DNA of 64,000 bases, taken from Cycas panzhihuaensis. Its lineage: Eukaryota; Cycadophyta. Position 1 is the stretch's first letter. Each line of letters starts with the position of its first letter. Position numbers and translations under genes: made by a program. Below, in pieces: positions 23,200-35,520 of the stretch. The stretch covers positions 199,275,741-199,339,740 of the forward strand of contig CM041465.1 of the NCBI GenBank assembly GCA_023213395.1, written 5' to 3'. Below the pieces are notes generated by a model. The model was given only the letters and a program-made list of their open reading frames with translations. It was not told where the DNA came from and ran no database searches.

Positions 23200-26100
23200 T
23201 ATATTGGAAGCTTTAATATAGTATTTGAGGTTGAATGGTTGAGGACATTAGGGACTTGTACCCTAAATCATGATAAAAACTTCATTAGATTCAAATGGGA
23301 TGGAAGGAAGTATCAATTAAATGGTATTGATTCTCCAAAATCAAGAGTGATATCTATAGAAAGGATGGAAAAAATGTTATGGAAATGACATGTTAAGTTC
23401 ATCACCATATTATTCTCCATACAAGTAGAAAGCCTAAAGGAAGAACTACTGCCTAAGCAAAAAAATGAGATAAATGAGCTCATAGACCATTACCAAGATG
23501 TTTTTCAAGAACTACAAAGAAATTCACCACCTAGTTAAAACATAGAGCACATTATTGAATTAGAACCAGGTAAAGGGCCTACTATCATCTGTTTATATCA
23601 CTACATACATAAGAAGAAGATAAAAATTAAAAGATTCATGTAAGAATTATTAGATTTGGGTGCCATAGTACTAAGTAAGAGCCTATATATAGTATCCGTC
23701 ATCTTAATTAGAAAAAAGGATGGGTCATTTTAAATATGTATTAATTATAGAGCCCTAAATAAGATAACACAAAAAAGTAAATATCCCATTCCACATATGG
23801 GGGATATCATAGATGAGTTGTATATAATTAAGTATTTTACCAAAATTAATTTATGCTATAGATATTATTAGACACCAATATGACATCAAGACATAAAAAA
23901 GACAACATTCCAAATGTATTGAGGATTATATAAATTCAAGTTAATTCCATTCGAGCTAACTAATGCTCTAACAATCTGTTAAGCAAATATGAACTATATA
24001 TTTGCACCCTTTCTAAAGAGGTTTGTCATGATTTCCTTCGATGATATTCTTATTTATAGTAAAATATGACAAGAGCATTTGGTGCACATTCAACAAATAT
24101 TTTAGGTTCTCAACAAAAATAAGTTCTTTACAAAGAAGTCTAATTGCTAATTTAGCAGGATAACCCTAGAGTTCCTTAGACATATCATCTCAAAAGAAGG
24201 AATTAAAATTGACCCTACAAAGACACAAACCATCTTAGATTGGCCCATACCTAAAAATGTATCAAAGCTTAGAGGATTTCTAAGGATGACAAGATACTAT
24301 CAAAAATTTATTAATGGACATGTTGACATAGTTGGACCCCTAATAGATCTTACTAAGAAAGATAATTTTAACTAGGACAAGAATGCTAACACAAGTTTTA
24401 GGAAACTAAAAGTAACTATTATAACCTCCCCAATTCTTATCATGTCATATTTCTCTTAGCCATTTATAGTAGAGTGTGATGCATCAGGAATAGGTATAAG
24501 AGCAATTATACTATGAAAGGACCATCCCGTTATATATGAGAGTGAAAAGTTAAACTTACGTGAAAGGGCTAAAATCACATATGATAAAGAGATATTAGCC
24601 ATTCTACATACCTTAGCAAAATAGAGGCAATACTTATTAAGGACAAATTTTACTATCAAAACAGACCACCATAGTCTAAAGTACTTTTTAATACAACAAA
24701 ACATATCATAGGAGAAACAAAAATAGGTCAAAAAAATTTAAGACTATAACTTTGAAATCTCATACAAGAGAGGAAAAGAGAACATTCTAGCTAATGCATT
24801 ATCAAGAAAATTTAAAGATACTAATTGGTTAGCCATCATAGCAATTGTATCTATATGGCTTAAGGAATTATGCCAAGAATACTTATAAGATAAGGAGGTG
24901 AATTCCATTATAGGCAAAAGTCCTGAAAAACTAAAAGAGACTCCTTAAACAAAAAAAAAGAACACCCTTCTTTATAAGAATAAGATCTATTTACCCAAAA
25001 GATCACAGTTTAAGGAGGTAGTCTTTAGGGACCATCATGATCTACTAATAGTTGGGCATTTAAGGCTCCTTAAAACCTATGAAAGTATAAAGAGATCATT
25101 CTATTAGAGAGGGATAAAGGTAGATATAAAGAAGTTTATCTTTAAATGTGAGTCTTTTTAAAGATAAAAGGTAGAATTAATATGAACTTTACGAATGATA
25201 CAACCTCTAAATTAACTTGAGTAAAAATTAAAAGAAATTTCTATAGACTTTATAATTGGCCTTCCAAAATCAAGAATAAAGGATATTATATTCATAATAG
25301 TTAATTGCCTAAAAATATATGCACATTTTATCCTTATTCAATCATCTTATAAGGTATCTTATAAAGCTAAAATATTCATGGAGAATATCCATAGATTATA
25401 TGGGTTTCCCAAAATATAATCAGTAATAAGGATCCTAAATTTTTAAGCTACTTTTAGAAGGACCTATTCAAATTGGCAAGAACCTAACTTGCCATGAGTA
25501 CAACATACCACTCCCTAATGAATAGATAAACTGAAGTAGTTAACGAAGTTTTTGTTGGGTAATATAACAATAATGGTTGGAGGCTAAAATTTTGGCATGT
25601 TGGCAGTGTGATTTCCCCCCTAAACCTTCCTCAGGGGGTTCCAAGGGGGGTGGGAGCCCCCCTTATCCAAGGGGATGCGGGGGTTGTGGAACGCCCCCTA
25701 CTAAGAGGGGGTTCAGGGGTGATATCCCCCGACCTAAAAAATTAGCACTAGAAACTATATTAAATTGTAAAGAGAATCAAGGTCGTTTGATAAAAATACC
25801 TTAGATTCTATGCTCTAGATTTATGCCTTGTATGACTCTCTCATGTAGCCCAATTTAGGGTATATTTCTTTATGTTGAGGTTATTCAATGTACAGTGAGG
25901 AGTTGGTCGACTTGTTGTTGTTGTTGTGAGCACTATGCTATAAGATTATATACATTTTCTCCATTCTGTGACAATAAATATCAATACCTTTCCTATATGG
26001 ATGTTGCCCTAGCACACTGCTAAGATTTTACCACGTTATATTAGGTGTATTTTTGTGCTTGGCTTTCTTGTTCCTTTTATTGTTATATCTTTGGTTTAAG

Positions 26101-26940
26101 AACTTGCATGTAATTTTTAGTTTTGATTTCTGTAACTAGTTGCAAGAATAGTCTAGATCTTGGTGGCGATTTAAGGGTTGGGACCTTGTCTTCTCAACAG
26201 TTTTAGAAGTATTAGAGATAACCAATCCATGTGGTAGAATGGATTCACTTGGCTGCATATTGTTTTAATACTAATTACCATACTTCCATCAAGATAATGG
26301 CCTTCATGGCATTGTACGATTATCTACCACCTACACTAGTAGATTATATTTTAAATATAATAAAAATAATAGTAATAGAGGAGCTAATAACACAAGTTAA
26401 GAGAATATTAGAGGAACTCAAGAAAAATGATGACATCTCAAGGAATCAAATGTAGTAATAGATAAACTAGAAGAGAATTAAAAGATAATTCAAGCAAGGA
26501 GATTGGGTTTATATAAAACTAGAACCATATGAATAAACCTTTCCTAAATAATAAGGTAAATATAAACTAGCATTAAGATTTTATAGCCCATACAAAATTT
26601 AGAGATGGGTTGGAGAGAAATCTTATGCCCATAATCCACCATGAGGAAGTAAGATTCATGATGTCTTCTATATGTCTAATATTAAAGTAAAAGTAGGATA
26701 TCACATCGAGACAGTGATAGAACTACCAATGTTAAAATGAGGAGGGAAAGCTTATGATTAGACCTAAAGGTATTGTAAATATTTATCAGTGTGCACTTAG
26801 ATCATGGAACATTAAAGAATACTTGATTAAATGGAAAGGGCTACCACAACAAGAGTCAACTTGGGAAAATGAATAATTCATCTTATATCACCCATCATTA
26901 CTAAAACTTTATGGGCAAAGTAATTTTTCTAAGGGTAGGT
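23200..26940 (+). pseudogene. Gypsy G1 pol remnant (RT, RNase H, integrase, chromodomain)
   Basis: Domains in order: linker to RT (VEWLRTLGTC); RT with VILIRKKDGSF, INYRALNKIT, KYPIPHM and the catalytic FDDILIYSK near 24037-24062; RNase H with IVECDASGIGI at about 24470 and ITYDKEILAILHTLAK at about 24575; integrase zinc region HHDLLIVGHLRLLKTYESI at about 25035; and integrase core ISIDFIIGLPKSRIKDI at about 25235. The core is cut at 25552 by a solo LTR and resumes at 26205 (WIHLAAYCFNTNYHTSI). A chromodomain-like motif, YLIKWKGLPQQESTWENE, lies at about 26820-26873. Stops and frameshifts are many. The chromodomain places it in the chromovirus lineage. Confidence 0.88.
25553..26199 (+). repeat. 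Solo LTR (Copia-like ends) in the Gypsy G1 integrase
   Basis: 647 bp, beginning TGTTGGGTAATAT and ending CTTCTCAACA, flanked by the direct repeat GTTTT (25548-25552 and 26200-26204). No second LTR or internal region is present, so it is a solo LTR left by recombination between two LTRs. Its first 180 bases are unusually rich in runs of five or six G or C (about 25613-25732), unlike the AT-rich surroundings. Removing it rejoins the interrupted integrase. Confidence 0.9.
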
Positions 26941-26943
26941 ACT

Positions 26944-27285
26944 TGTTATGATTTAATATTAATTTGAAAAGTTGGTATTTTATTAGAAGTTAATTTTATT
27001 ATTATTGTTATAAGAAAGTAATACTTTTAAATTAATATAAAATTAATTTTTATATTAGGAATTTGATATTTTATTATTAATATAATTATTTGAGTTAATT
27101 TTTTAATAAGAAGCCATATTAACACCTATAAATAGAAGATACATTTAACTGATTTTGTAAGTTTTATTTTTGGTTTAATCCTAATTTTATTTAGCACTTG
27201 GTACCTAGGGTAATTTGCCTATTTATCTTTTATTTCAATTTTCTTTTTATGTTTTTAGAAGTAGATCCAATTTAGGATTACTTCT
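26944..27285 (+). repeat. 3' LTR of Gypsy G1
   Basis: Starts TGTTATGATTTAATATT and matches 12495-12824. The exact end is uncertain by a few bases. Confidence 0.82.
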
Positions 27286-27291
27286 AGCGAT

Positions 27292-27449
27292 TCACATGAA
27301 TATTGTTACAACTATGGTGCTTGGGGTACCCAAATGCCACAAAAAGAGAGGCTAAGTAGGGCTAGTCAATTCAACCCATGGGGGAGGTAATAATCTACTT
27401 AGTGAGGAGTCATCTCCGCTAAGACTTCAAGGTTTTAATGTGATAGTTT
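27292..27449 (+). repeat. Direct repeat A' (left), abutting the Copia C2 5' LTR
   Basis: About 158 bp, similar to 42037-42200, the sequence beyond the right LTR of C2 (shared: ATGAATATT, CTATGG/ATAG, GGTA-TA-T-TTTAGTG-GGAG-CATCTCC). It is not part of the LTR, and its presence on both sides is unexplained by simple insertion. Confidence 0.65.
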
Positions 27450-27756
27450 TGAAATTGGTTAATGCCACAAGGTCATTATATTAGTTTATTATTCCTAAAA
27501 GGGTTGTAAATAAACTTTAAATTAGATCACTTAAGTGAAATACAATTTTATATGCATTATGTGTAATTTCATCTAATTTTAAAAAACCCTAACCCTAATG
27601 CACTCTCTCATTTATATAAAGCAAAGCTCAATGGAGGAGGCTCATTCTTACCTCCCTATTTTATGAGAGTTATTCTTTTTCTCTTAAGTTTCTCTTACTC
27701 CTATATTTACCTTTATATATAGTGCATGGAGATAAAGGCTAGATCCTTTCTTTTCA
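27450..27756 (+). repeat. 5' LTR of Copia C2
   Basis: Starts TGAAATTGGTTAATG and ends CTTTTCA. It contains a telo-box-like AAACCCTAACCCTAA (27584-27598) followed by TATATAAA at 27613-27620, a plausible core promoter shared with the other LTRs of this family. Confidence 0.88.
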
Positions 27757-28095
27757 ATTGGTATCATAGTTAGCTTGCATCATATTCCTCACTTGCACTT
27801 GTAATAGATCCATCACTTCCTTCTTCCCCACAATTTATGTGGTTAATGGAGATTGTGTAAGTGGATTTAGAAAAATTTTTAAGTTTTTATTTAGTATTAT
27901 TTGCTTTCCCTCCTTTCACTTTTATAAGTTTTGGAAGCATAATACAAGGGATTGTAAGACTCAAGAATTCTAATCCTTTGGTAGCTATTTCCTCATTTCC
28001 TATTATTCTTTTCTTTCACCTATTTTTGTCTATTTGATAAGAGGAAAAGTTATCAAAATTTTTCTATCATTTAGATTTGTAAAGGAAAATGTTTG

Positions 28096-28540
28096 TGTTA
28101 GAATGTTAATGTAATCTTTATGTTCTTTTCTAAAGTTCATATTTAAGTCACATGTCTAAATGTATATTTAAGTGATCATAACGTTTAAACTTTAATGTTT
28201 ATTAATTAACTTATGTGAAAGGTGGTTGAAATGTAGAACTGCATTTCAATGAACCTTTTGTTGTATAAATTCATCTCCTAGATTCAAGGAGATGGTTCCA
28301 GAAATCTAGGAAGGTTGTCTATATCTCTTTTCAAAGGTTGGTTTAAGTGTTAGGTGGTTTACCTGTTTGGTATTCTGTTCACAATAATTCTTAATAAAAA
28401 TAGAAATTTAGGAGGTGGTTTTTCTTCCCTAGAAGGGGTTTTCCACCTGTCAACCTGTGTACATGTGTAATTTCATTTGCTTTCCTGTGGTTTTATATTT
28501 AATCTGATCCTATGATGTTATGCATGTGCCTATTCTCACA
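28096..28540 (+). repeat. 5' LTR of Copia C3
   Basis: 445 bp starting TGTTAGAATGTTAATG and ending TATTCTCACA. It contains GTATAAATTC (a possible TATA box, near 28265) and the pair GAGGTGGTTTTTCTTCCC / GAAGGGGTTTTCCACC typical of the Copia LTR 3' half. Confidence 0.9.
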
Positions 28541-28552
28541 TGGTATCAGAGC

Positions 28553-30857
28553 TAATATCATTGCCATTCTCATCTAAGAGCACAACCCAGTCTTTTGGCA
28601 TGATCCGCTGCAGTATTTTGATATCTTCCCCTTCAATCCGCAACATCACATCATTGGTTTTCTTTGGATTTGATCTGATCTGTATATCTTCAACACTACA
28701 CTACCACTAGAGCTTCTTCATATACTCTTGAACTACCATTTGCACACTAGTAGTCCTGTTTTTACCAACTATTAATAGTCTAACTATAAGCACCCTATTT
28801 TTAAATGATGAAATTAATTTTTACCACGGATCAATCCATGCTTGTCAAATTTGCCTCTCTGTGAATGGGGTAATTGGAACCGTTTGAACGAGAGGACCTT
28901 GAATTTCTTTTTCTGGCCAATGCATTGCTCCCCATAATCTAATTTATGGACATCAACGCCTATATATTCTCGAGCTCTACCTGTCAAACTCAAAGCCTAC
29001 CTACCCGGTCACTGATGGACCGTTACAGTGGTGCAGTGTACCAATACCCTGTTAACATAATATGCTTAAATACGGTTGATCTAACTGCTACAACGTTTTC
29101 CAAAACTCTGGTAAGCTTTATGGCCCTCGGCCTGGTTGCATTATAGTATAGCCTGCAGAGTTTATTGTCCACCCTCCACAATTCTGACACTACTGTAAAT
29201 AGTCACGACACTCATTTACCACTAGTATTTCTTCTGTGACGGCTCTTTCTTTGGCCCTTAGTTATCCAACACTGGCAGTTGCTCCACATGTTTTCATTAA
29301 TAGTTATAAGAATGTTCTAATTGTTGCAATTGCAACAGAGTATTCATTCCCATAGGCTGAGCAAGTTAAGGAGTTCTTGAAGGATCTAAGTACTCAACTT
29401 GATGCCATTACTCATGGGAAATGTTGGGCTTATTTTTACAAAAGATGACCTTAAAGAGGTTCGAGAGGAGGTGGCCAAATACAAGGTGGAAGCCCCAGCT
29501 CATGTAGTCCCAAATATGCTCCTACAAAATGTAAGAGACCTATAGTGAAGGACTCAGATGTTATGTCTGCAAAGAGGGAACAGACACCTGCAAATACCTG
29601 TTACCAGGCTCCGGAGGTCTAGCTTCTGCCTAACATTCCCCATAGGCATGATGATGGGAATCGAGATTTTGGAGTCGATTTGTACCTTATATTGAAGATC
29701 TACAAAAGATCTATCTCCTCCGTCCATCGCATGTTCTCCGGAATGCCATTTAGATCTTCATCCTCGTCGTCTAGCCTGTATACAAAGCACCGTGACCATG
29801 GAAATTACCAGGTAGGGTTTCTTACGCCCTTACCCCCCTCGGACCCCAATCGATTTTTTACTTTGATTTTATTTTTTCAAAACTAATACTCCGTCGGGTC
29901 TGTCTGCCCAATTCCTCTTTTTTTTTTTTTTTTTTTTTTTAAATAAAACCTAACCACCCCTCCTTTATCAAATTTTGATTTAAATAAAGCAAAGACCCCC
30001 TTTTACATTAAGATACAAACCCCCCTTTACCTTATAAACTCTCATTTACAAATCAAAATCTATATCTCCCCCTTTTAAATAACCTTTAGTACTTAAAATC
30101 AACATTTCTTTAATGTATGACATTTAATTAATCATTACAAAATCCTTTCCCCCCTTATATAGTATCACATTTATTTATAAAATTAAAATAAACTATTCCC
30201 CCCCGACTAATATCTTACTTTATATTCTATTTGTTTATATGTCATATATAAGGTATATATAACCTTTAAAACACTCATTATAAGATTATTTATATACCTT
30301 TCTCAGTTTTTTAGCTAAGATCAAATGTAGCATCTATTCTTATCAGTTTAATATATGATATGTGGATTATTAAAACTCTATGATATTAAATTCAATACTT
30401 TTTAATTCACATTTATATACCTTTTTTTTTTTAATAAAGCTTAATTATTTAAGGACAATTAATATTTTTATAAATATCTTAAAAATTAGTTTGATATCTT
30501 CAAAATTATTACCATCTTAAAGTATCTAACTAAATCAATTGCAATATATAATTAAGTGCTTTAATTTCATATTCTTAGTATTTAAACTTTTTAAGTGAAC
30601 AATTTTTTTATAAAGGGTGACTTTTTATTTTAAAAGGGATTGGTTATTTCTCAGATCAAAGAAGGATTATTTGCTTAAGAACATGTGATTCTTTTCTTAA
30701 GGGAAAAGCAAGTAATGTGTATTACAATGCTTTCTTTTTCATTTTTTTAAAATTATGCTTGTTAAATTAATCTAATGATTAGTACTGTTAGTAAGTGATT
30801 ATTCTTTTAAATCACCTTCATATTTTTCATCTTCAATCAAATCTCATAACTCCCAAT
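28553..30857 (+). other. Long leader of Copia C3 with a gene-like segment and a 22-T run
   Basis: No retroelement domain is seen between the primer-binding site and gag. From about 28560 to 29880 the base composition is less AT-rich than in neighbouring elements. A short frame at 29680-29886 contains MFSGMPF followed by seven Ser, then a CAG/GTAGGG splice-donor-like word near 29811. A run of about 22 T (29918-29940) separates this from a very AT-rich part with C-runs (29940-30790). It may be a captured host fragment or ordinary leader. No gene was identified. Confidence 0.4.
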
Positions 30858-31860
30858 ATGGCATTAATGCTAGGGACAATCACCTGTATTTCAATTCCAG
30901 TATTAATCGGCTCAAACTATGCCAACTGGAGGAATTGCATATCCCATCAGTTCAAACAGCAAAAGATATGGAGATATGTGAGAGGTGAATTTCAAAAACT
31001 AAAAGTAGATACTACAGATAGTTACATGGTATATCTAATGAACTCAAATACAGCCTTAAGTACCATATTAAACTCACTCTCACCAGAAATCAGTAGGCAG
31101 TTTTCTAAAACAGATGACTTGGCCAGTGTCTAGAAAACCTTGCAAGAAAAATATGACAAGGTAGATACACATCAAGTGGTTGTCCTAGAATAACAATTGT
31201 ATAACCTTACTTTTGACAATTTTTTCAATATTGAGGATTTTTTAATTAAAATTTAATTAATTAATAAAGATCTAGGAAACTGCATCAAATCTAAAACTAA
31301 AGAAGGTGATATTGAGAAAATAATCACGCATGCTAGAGAAGACGACACACTCGTATGTCTTACAGTAAACAAACTACCAAAACACTTTAATTTCTACAAA
31401 ACTACCAGATAACAAGCTAGCAACCCACCTATAACATTCAATCAGTTGACAAACCAGCTGATTGAACATCAGACAATGTTAATTTAAACAGGCGTATTAA
31501 AAGATCCTTCACAGGTTTTGTTTTCTAAAACTAAGCCACAATTTAAAAATAAGCAATAGAATAATTTTCATAATAATCCAAAATTTTAGAAACTTCATAA
31601 AGGTTCACCATCTAATTTACAAAACAATGTAAAATATTCTAGTCCAACTAAACACCAGAATACTTCCAATCAATTCTTTCATAATAGAAACAACACAACT
31701 TCTTCTCAAAACACTAGTTGTGCCTATTATCATAAAAAAGGCTATACTATTGATGTCTGTAGAAGTAGAATAGCTTTAGAAGCATGGAAAGCTTCCAAGG
31801 GATTGCAAAATAGACCTCAATCCCATTTCCAATCCCATTCTCAATCACGAACCTGAAATC
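30858..31860 (+). pseudogene. Copia C3 gag remnant
   Basis: Starts MALMLGTITC (ATG at 30858). Contains LIGSNYANWRNCISHQFK and WRYVRGEFQKLKV, then TALSTILNSLSPE, the retrotransposon Gag UBN2-type fold. It is open to 31133 and broken by stops after that. The zinc knuckle near 31715-31765 reads CAYYHKKGYTIDVCRSR, with Tyr for the second Cys, so RNA binding would be impaired. Confidence 0.82.
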
Positions 31861-31899
31861 GTCAATCTTATAATCGCTCTTTAGTAGTAACAACTTTTG

Positions 31900-32160
31900 T
31901 ATTTATTGCCCCTTCAAATCAACCATCACAGTGGATCCTTGACTCTGGTGCATCCCATCACATGACTGGACACCAGAAAAATTTAACCACTTATCAATCT
32001 AATACGAACTCTGAAGAAGAGATTTCTTTTGGAAGTAGTAATCAACTTAAAGTTAAAGGATCAGGTGATGTTATCTTAAAAGATGGTTCAATCAAGGATG
32101 TTTTTTACGTACCTGGTTTGTTACCAAACCTACTCTCTATCTATCAAATCTGCTAGAAAG
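31900..32160 (+). pseudogene. Copia C3 protease
   Basis: The retropepsin active site is intact: WILDSGASHHMTG at about 31935-31971, followed by GSGDVILKDGSIKDVFYVPGL and NLLSIYQIC. A TAG follows at 32154. It would cut the Gag-Pol precursor if translated. Confidence 0.85.
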
Positions 32161-32339
32161 ACCTTATCGTCAAATTCTAGAAAAATAAATTTATCATTAA
32201 GGAACCATTAAACAAATTCAAACGTATTACCTTAGGACCCGTTGATCATAATACAGGTCTCTATAATCTAACAAGTCTTCAAAATAACAAAACAAAATCT
32301 TTTAGTACCTTTATTGCCAAATCTGACTCAATCAATAAA

Positions 32340-33329
32340 CTTTGTCATGCAAGATTTGGCCATACAAGTTATGGTAAACTGTAATATTTAAAGAAGCATG
32401 AAATGGTTCATGGTCTACCACCCTTAAACACTGTTTATGGTGTTTGTGAAGCCTGTGTGACAGGTAAACAATACATGGATCCATTTCCACATAAAACTTA
32501 ATTCAGAGCAACTGCTCCACTTGAACTTGTTCACTTTGACATATGTGGACCCTCTCATGTAACATCATACTCAGGTTCTTATTATTTTGTTACATTTATA
32601 GATGATTATTCAAGAAAATGTTGGGTTTATATGCTCAAAATACGTAGTCAAGTATTTGACATTTTCGTTGAATATAAAATATTAGTTGAAAATTAATCAA
32701 ATTCAAAAATCAAAATATTTCGATCTCATAATGCTAATGAATATTTAAGTGGAAAATTCACTTCTTTCTACAAATCATATGGAATTAGGTTCCAACATTT
32801 TGTTGCATACACACCTCAACAAAACAGTGTTACTGAACGAAAAAATTATACTCTTGTTGAAATGACTCGTTGCTTGTTACATGCAAAGAATCTAGATTTA
32901 AAATTATGGGCAGAAGTAATTAATTGCTCTAACTATTTATTAAATTATTTACTTAGTAAATATCTATAGAACATTACTCTAGAACAAAAATGGTCTGGAA
33001 AAAAACCATCTGTCAATCATTTACGAATCTTTGGCAGTATTGTGTGGGGACATATCTCTCATGAAAAACATAAAAAATTAGATCTAAAAAGTCAAAAATA
33101 CATCTTCGTGGGATACAGTGAAGAGAGTAAAGCTTATAGACTCTTGGATCCAATCATGCATCAAATTTCTATTTTATGTGACATAATATTTGATGAAGAA
33201 GGATCTTCTTCAACATCTACTTATGTAGAACTTCTTGTTAAAAGTTTGTTAACCAACACCTGTTTGGTTGACCCCTCTAATAAACAAGTTGATCTAGAAG
33301 TTATAGAATCTTTATCAACTCAAGTCTAA
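32340..33329 (+). pseudogene. Copia C3 integrase
   Basis: The zinc-binding region HARFGHTSYGKL...CEACVTGKQ (about 32347-32472) and the core LELVHFDICGP, FIDDYSRKCWVYML are present. The second catalytic Asp region reads FRSHNANEYL where active copies have RSDNGGEF, so that Asp is His. The Glu is kept in QQNSVTERKN (about 32819). A C-terminal piece is open at 33042-33329 (KYIFVGYSEESKAYR). A few stops. Inactive through the Asp loss alone. Confidence 0.87.
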
Positions 33330-33589
33330 AATTAGACTCTATCTAAACCCACTGAAATAGATCCTTCCTTTCAAGCTAGTTCATCAAATCAACCTGCATC
33401 TTCAGATATAGTTACTCACAAGCAACCTGTTTGGGCAACAAAAACGTTTGCTGATGCTAGATCTGATGTAGGTAATCCTACTGATACTAAACGCACACAT
33501 GCATAAAAACTACATGCTAATTTTGCCTTAATAGTAAAAATAATGGACAACAATGATCCCAAAACATTTAAATAAGCTAGCAACAATCT

Positions 33590-35090
33590 TGTATGGCAGG
33601 ATGCTATGTAGACTGAATTTGATGCCTTAATTAAAAATTTAATCTGGGATCTTATTCCTCTCCTACCTGGGAAAAATGTCATCGACTGTAAATGGGTATA
33701 TAGGACAAAATATAACTCAACAGGCGCAGTTGAAAAATATAAAGCTCACCTTATTGCAAAATGATTTTCACAAATAGATTGCATTAATTATAATGAAACC
33801 TTTGCCCCTATTGTAAAGATGAATATAATCAAAACAATTATTGCTCTTGCAGCCAAATTTGATTGGGAAATCCACCAAATGGATGTTAAGAGTGCTTTCT
33901 TAAATGGTGATCTCAAAGAAGAGATCTATATGTCTCAGCCACCTGAATTTATTAAAAATCCTAATTTAGTTTGCAAACTTAAAAAATCCATTTACGGTTT
34001 AAAACAAGTTCCTCGAGCTTGGTATACCAAAGTCGACAATTATTTAATTCATATTGGATACACTAGATGTATTAGTGATCCAAATCTTTATTTTAAACGT
34101 AAAAATAAAAATCTTACTATTCTAATCCTCTATGTTGATGACATTATCATTACTAGATCATCAACTCATAATTTAAAATCTACTTTAATGAATAAATTTG
34201 AAATGACCGATTTAGGTCTACTACATTACTTTCTTGGTTTACAACTTCATCAAAATCATTTAAATATAACTATATCTCAACTTAAGTATATTCTAGACTT
34301 AATTCAGCAGTTTAACATGGAAAATATTAAACTCGTATCTAATCTGTTACAATCAAGAGTCAAACTATCTACTGATTGTTCATCACCTTTATGTGATCCT
34401 ATATTATATAGATAACTGATTGGCAGTCTTATCTATCTAACTCACACCCGCCCTTACATTTTCTATGCTATCACTTTATGTTCCCGCTATATGCAACAGC
34501 CACATTAATCTCATTGGAAAGCAGTTAGATGTATCTTACGATATCTAAAGCATACTGTATTTTATGGTTTAATTTATAATTTTTGTAATAAACCTCTAAT
34601 GTTAACTGGATATATTGATTCTGATTGGGTAGCTGATATAACTAATTGTAAATCTACTTCAGGTTATATATTTTTTATAGATTCCTCACCTATTACTTGG
34701 TCTAGTAAGAAAATGCAGGCACTTACTTTATCCACAACTGAAGTAGAATATCGTGCACTTGTTGAAGCTGGTAAAGAAGCACTTTGGCTCAAATCTTTAC
34801 TAAATAAAATTGGGCTGTCTCTAATCTCTTCCATTGAACTTAAAGTTGATAATCAAGGTACAATTACTATAGCTACAAATCTAGTTTTACATTGTAAGAC
34901 TAAGCATATTGAATTACATCAACATTTTATTCACAATTTAGTTACTGATAATCTTATTTCTTTGTCTTATTATCCAACAGATCTACAAATTATTGATATT
35001 CTTACGAAGTCTTTAACTGAAGCAAAGTTTTTAAATCTCAGAGATTTATTGCAGATAAAAGAAGTCTCTATCAAATGGGGGTCACCATGA
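33590..35090 (+). pseudogene. Copia C3 reverse transcriptase and RNase H
   Basis: RT begins near 33600 and is open at 33819-34415, with EIHQMDVKSAFLNGDLKEEI, KKSIYGLKQVPRAWY and the intact catalytic ILYVDDIIIT (about 34128-34157). One TAA interrupts at about 34414, before LIGSLIYLTHTRPYI. RNase H is open at 34599-35090: YIDSDWVADITNCKSTSGY, STTEVEYRALVEAGKEALWL, KHIELHQHFIH and DILTKSLTEAKF. It is the best preserved pol domain in the window apart from C5. Confidence 0.9.
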
Positions 35091-35137
35091 TGAAGACCTT
35101 CTTTTTCCACAACACAAAAGTTTACATTAAAGGAGGA

Positions 35138-35520
35138 TGTTAGAATGTTAATGTAATCTTTATGTTCTTTTCTAAAGTTCATATTTAAGTCATATGTCTA
35201 AATGTATATTTAAGTTATCATAATGTTTAAACTTTAATGTTTATTAATTAATTTATGTGAAAGGTGGTTGAAATGCGGAACTACATTTCAACGAACCTTT
35301 TATTGTATAAATTCATCTCCTAGATTCAAGGAGATGGTTCCAGAAATCTAGGAGGGTTGTCTGTATGCCTTTTCAAAGGTTGGTTTAGGTGTTAGGTGGT
35401 TTACCGATTTGGTATTCTATTCACAGTAATTCTTAATAAAAATAGAACTTTAGAAGGTGGTTTTTCTTCCCTAGAAGGGGTTTTCCACCTATTAACCTGT
35501 GTACATGTGTAATTTCATTT
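35138..35520 (+). repeat. 3' LTR of Copia C3, truncated
   Basis: Matches 28096-28487 at about 94%, then stops at GTGTAATTTCATTTG. The last part of the LTR is absent and C2-type sequence follows. Confidence 0.88.

Larger units (their letters stand above)
12495..27285 (+). mobile_element. Gypsy chromovirus G1, host of several nested insertions
   Basis: Two related LTRs (12495-12824 and 26944-27285) bracket a Gypsy internal region with gag, protease, reverse transcriptase, RNase H, integrase and a chromodomain at the end. A primer-binding-like TGGTATTAAAG lies at 12827-12837. The body is interrupted by a Copia (13210-18443), an unidentified insert (about 18986-22085) and a solo LTR (25553-26199). 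No target duplication could be matched at the ends. The frames contain dozens of stops. It is the oldest layer of this nest. Confidence 0.85.
28096..35520 (+). mobile_element. Copia C3, comparatively young, nested in C2
   Basis: 5' LTR 28096-28540, primer-binding site TGGTATCAGAGC at 28541-28552, and purine tract AAAGGAGGA ending at 35137. The 3' LTR starts at 35138 but stops matching near 35520, so its last 55-60 bases are missing. The aligned LTR parts differ at about 22 of 385 sites. A long leader of about 2.3 kb precedes gag. The coding region carries far fewer stops than C1 or C2. No target duplication can be checked because the right end is lost. Confidence 0.9.

Noticed and set aside
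27581-27600. Interstitial telomere repeat
   Set aside because: Only about two CCCTAAA-like units, located at a fixed place in an LTR; better explained as a telo-box.
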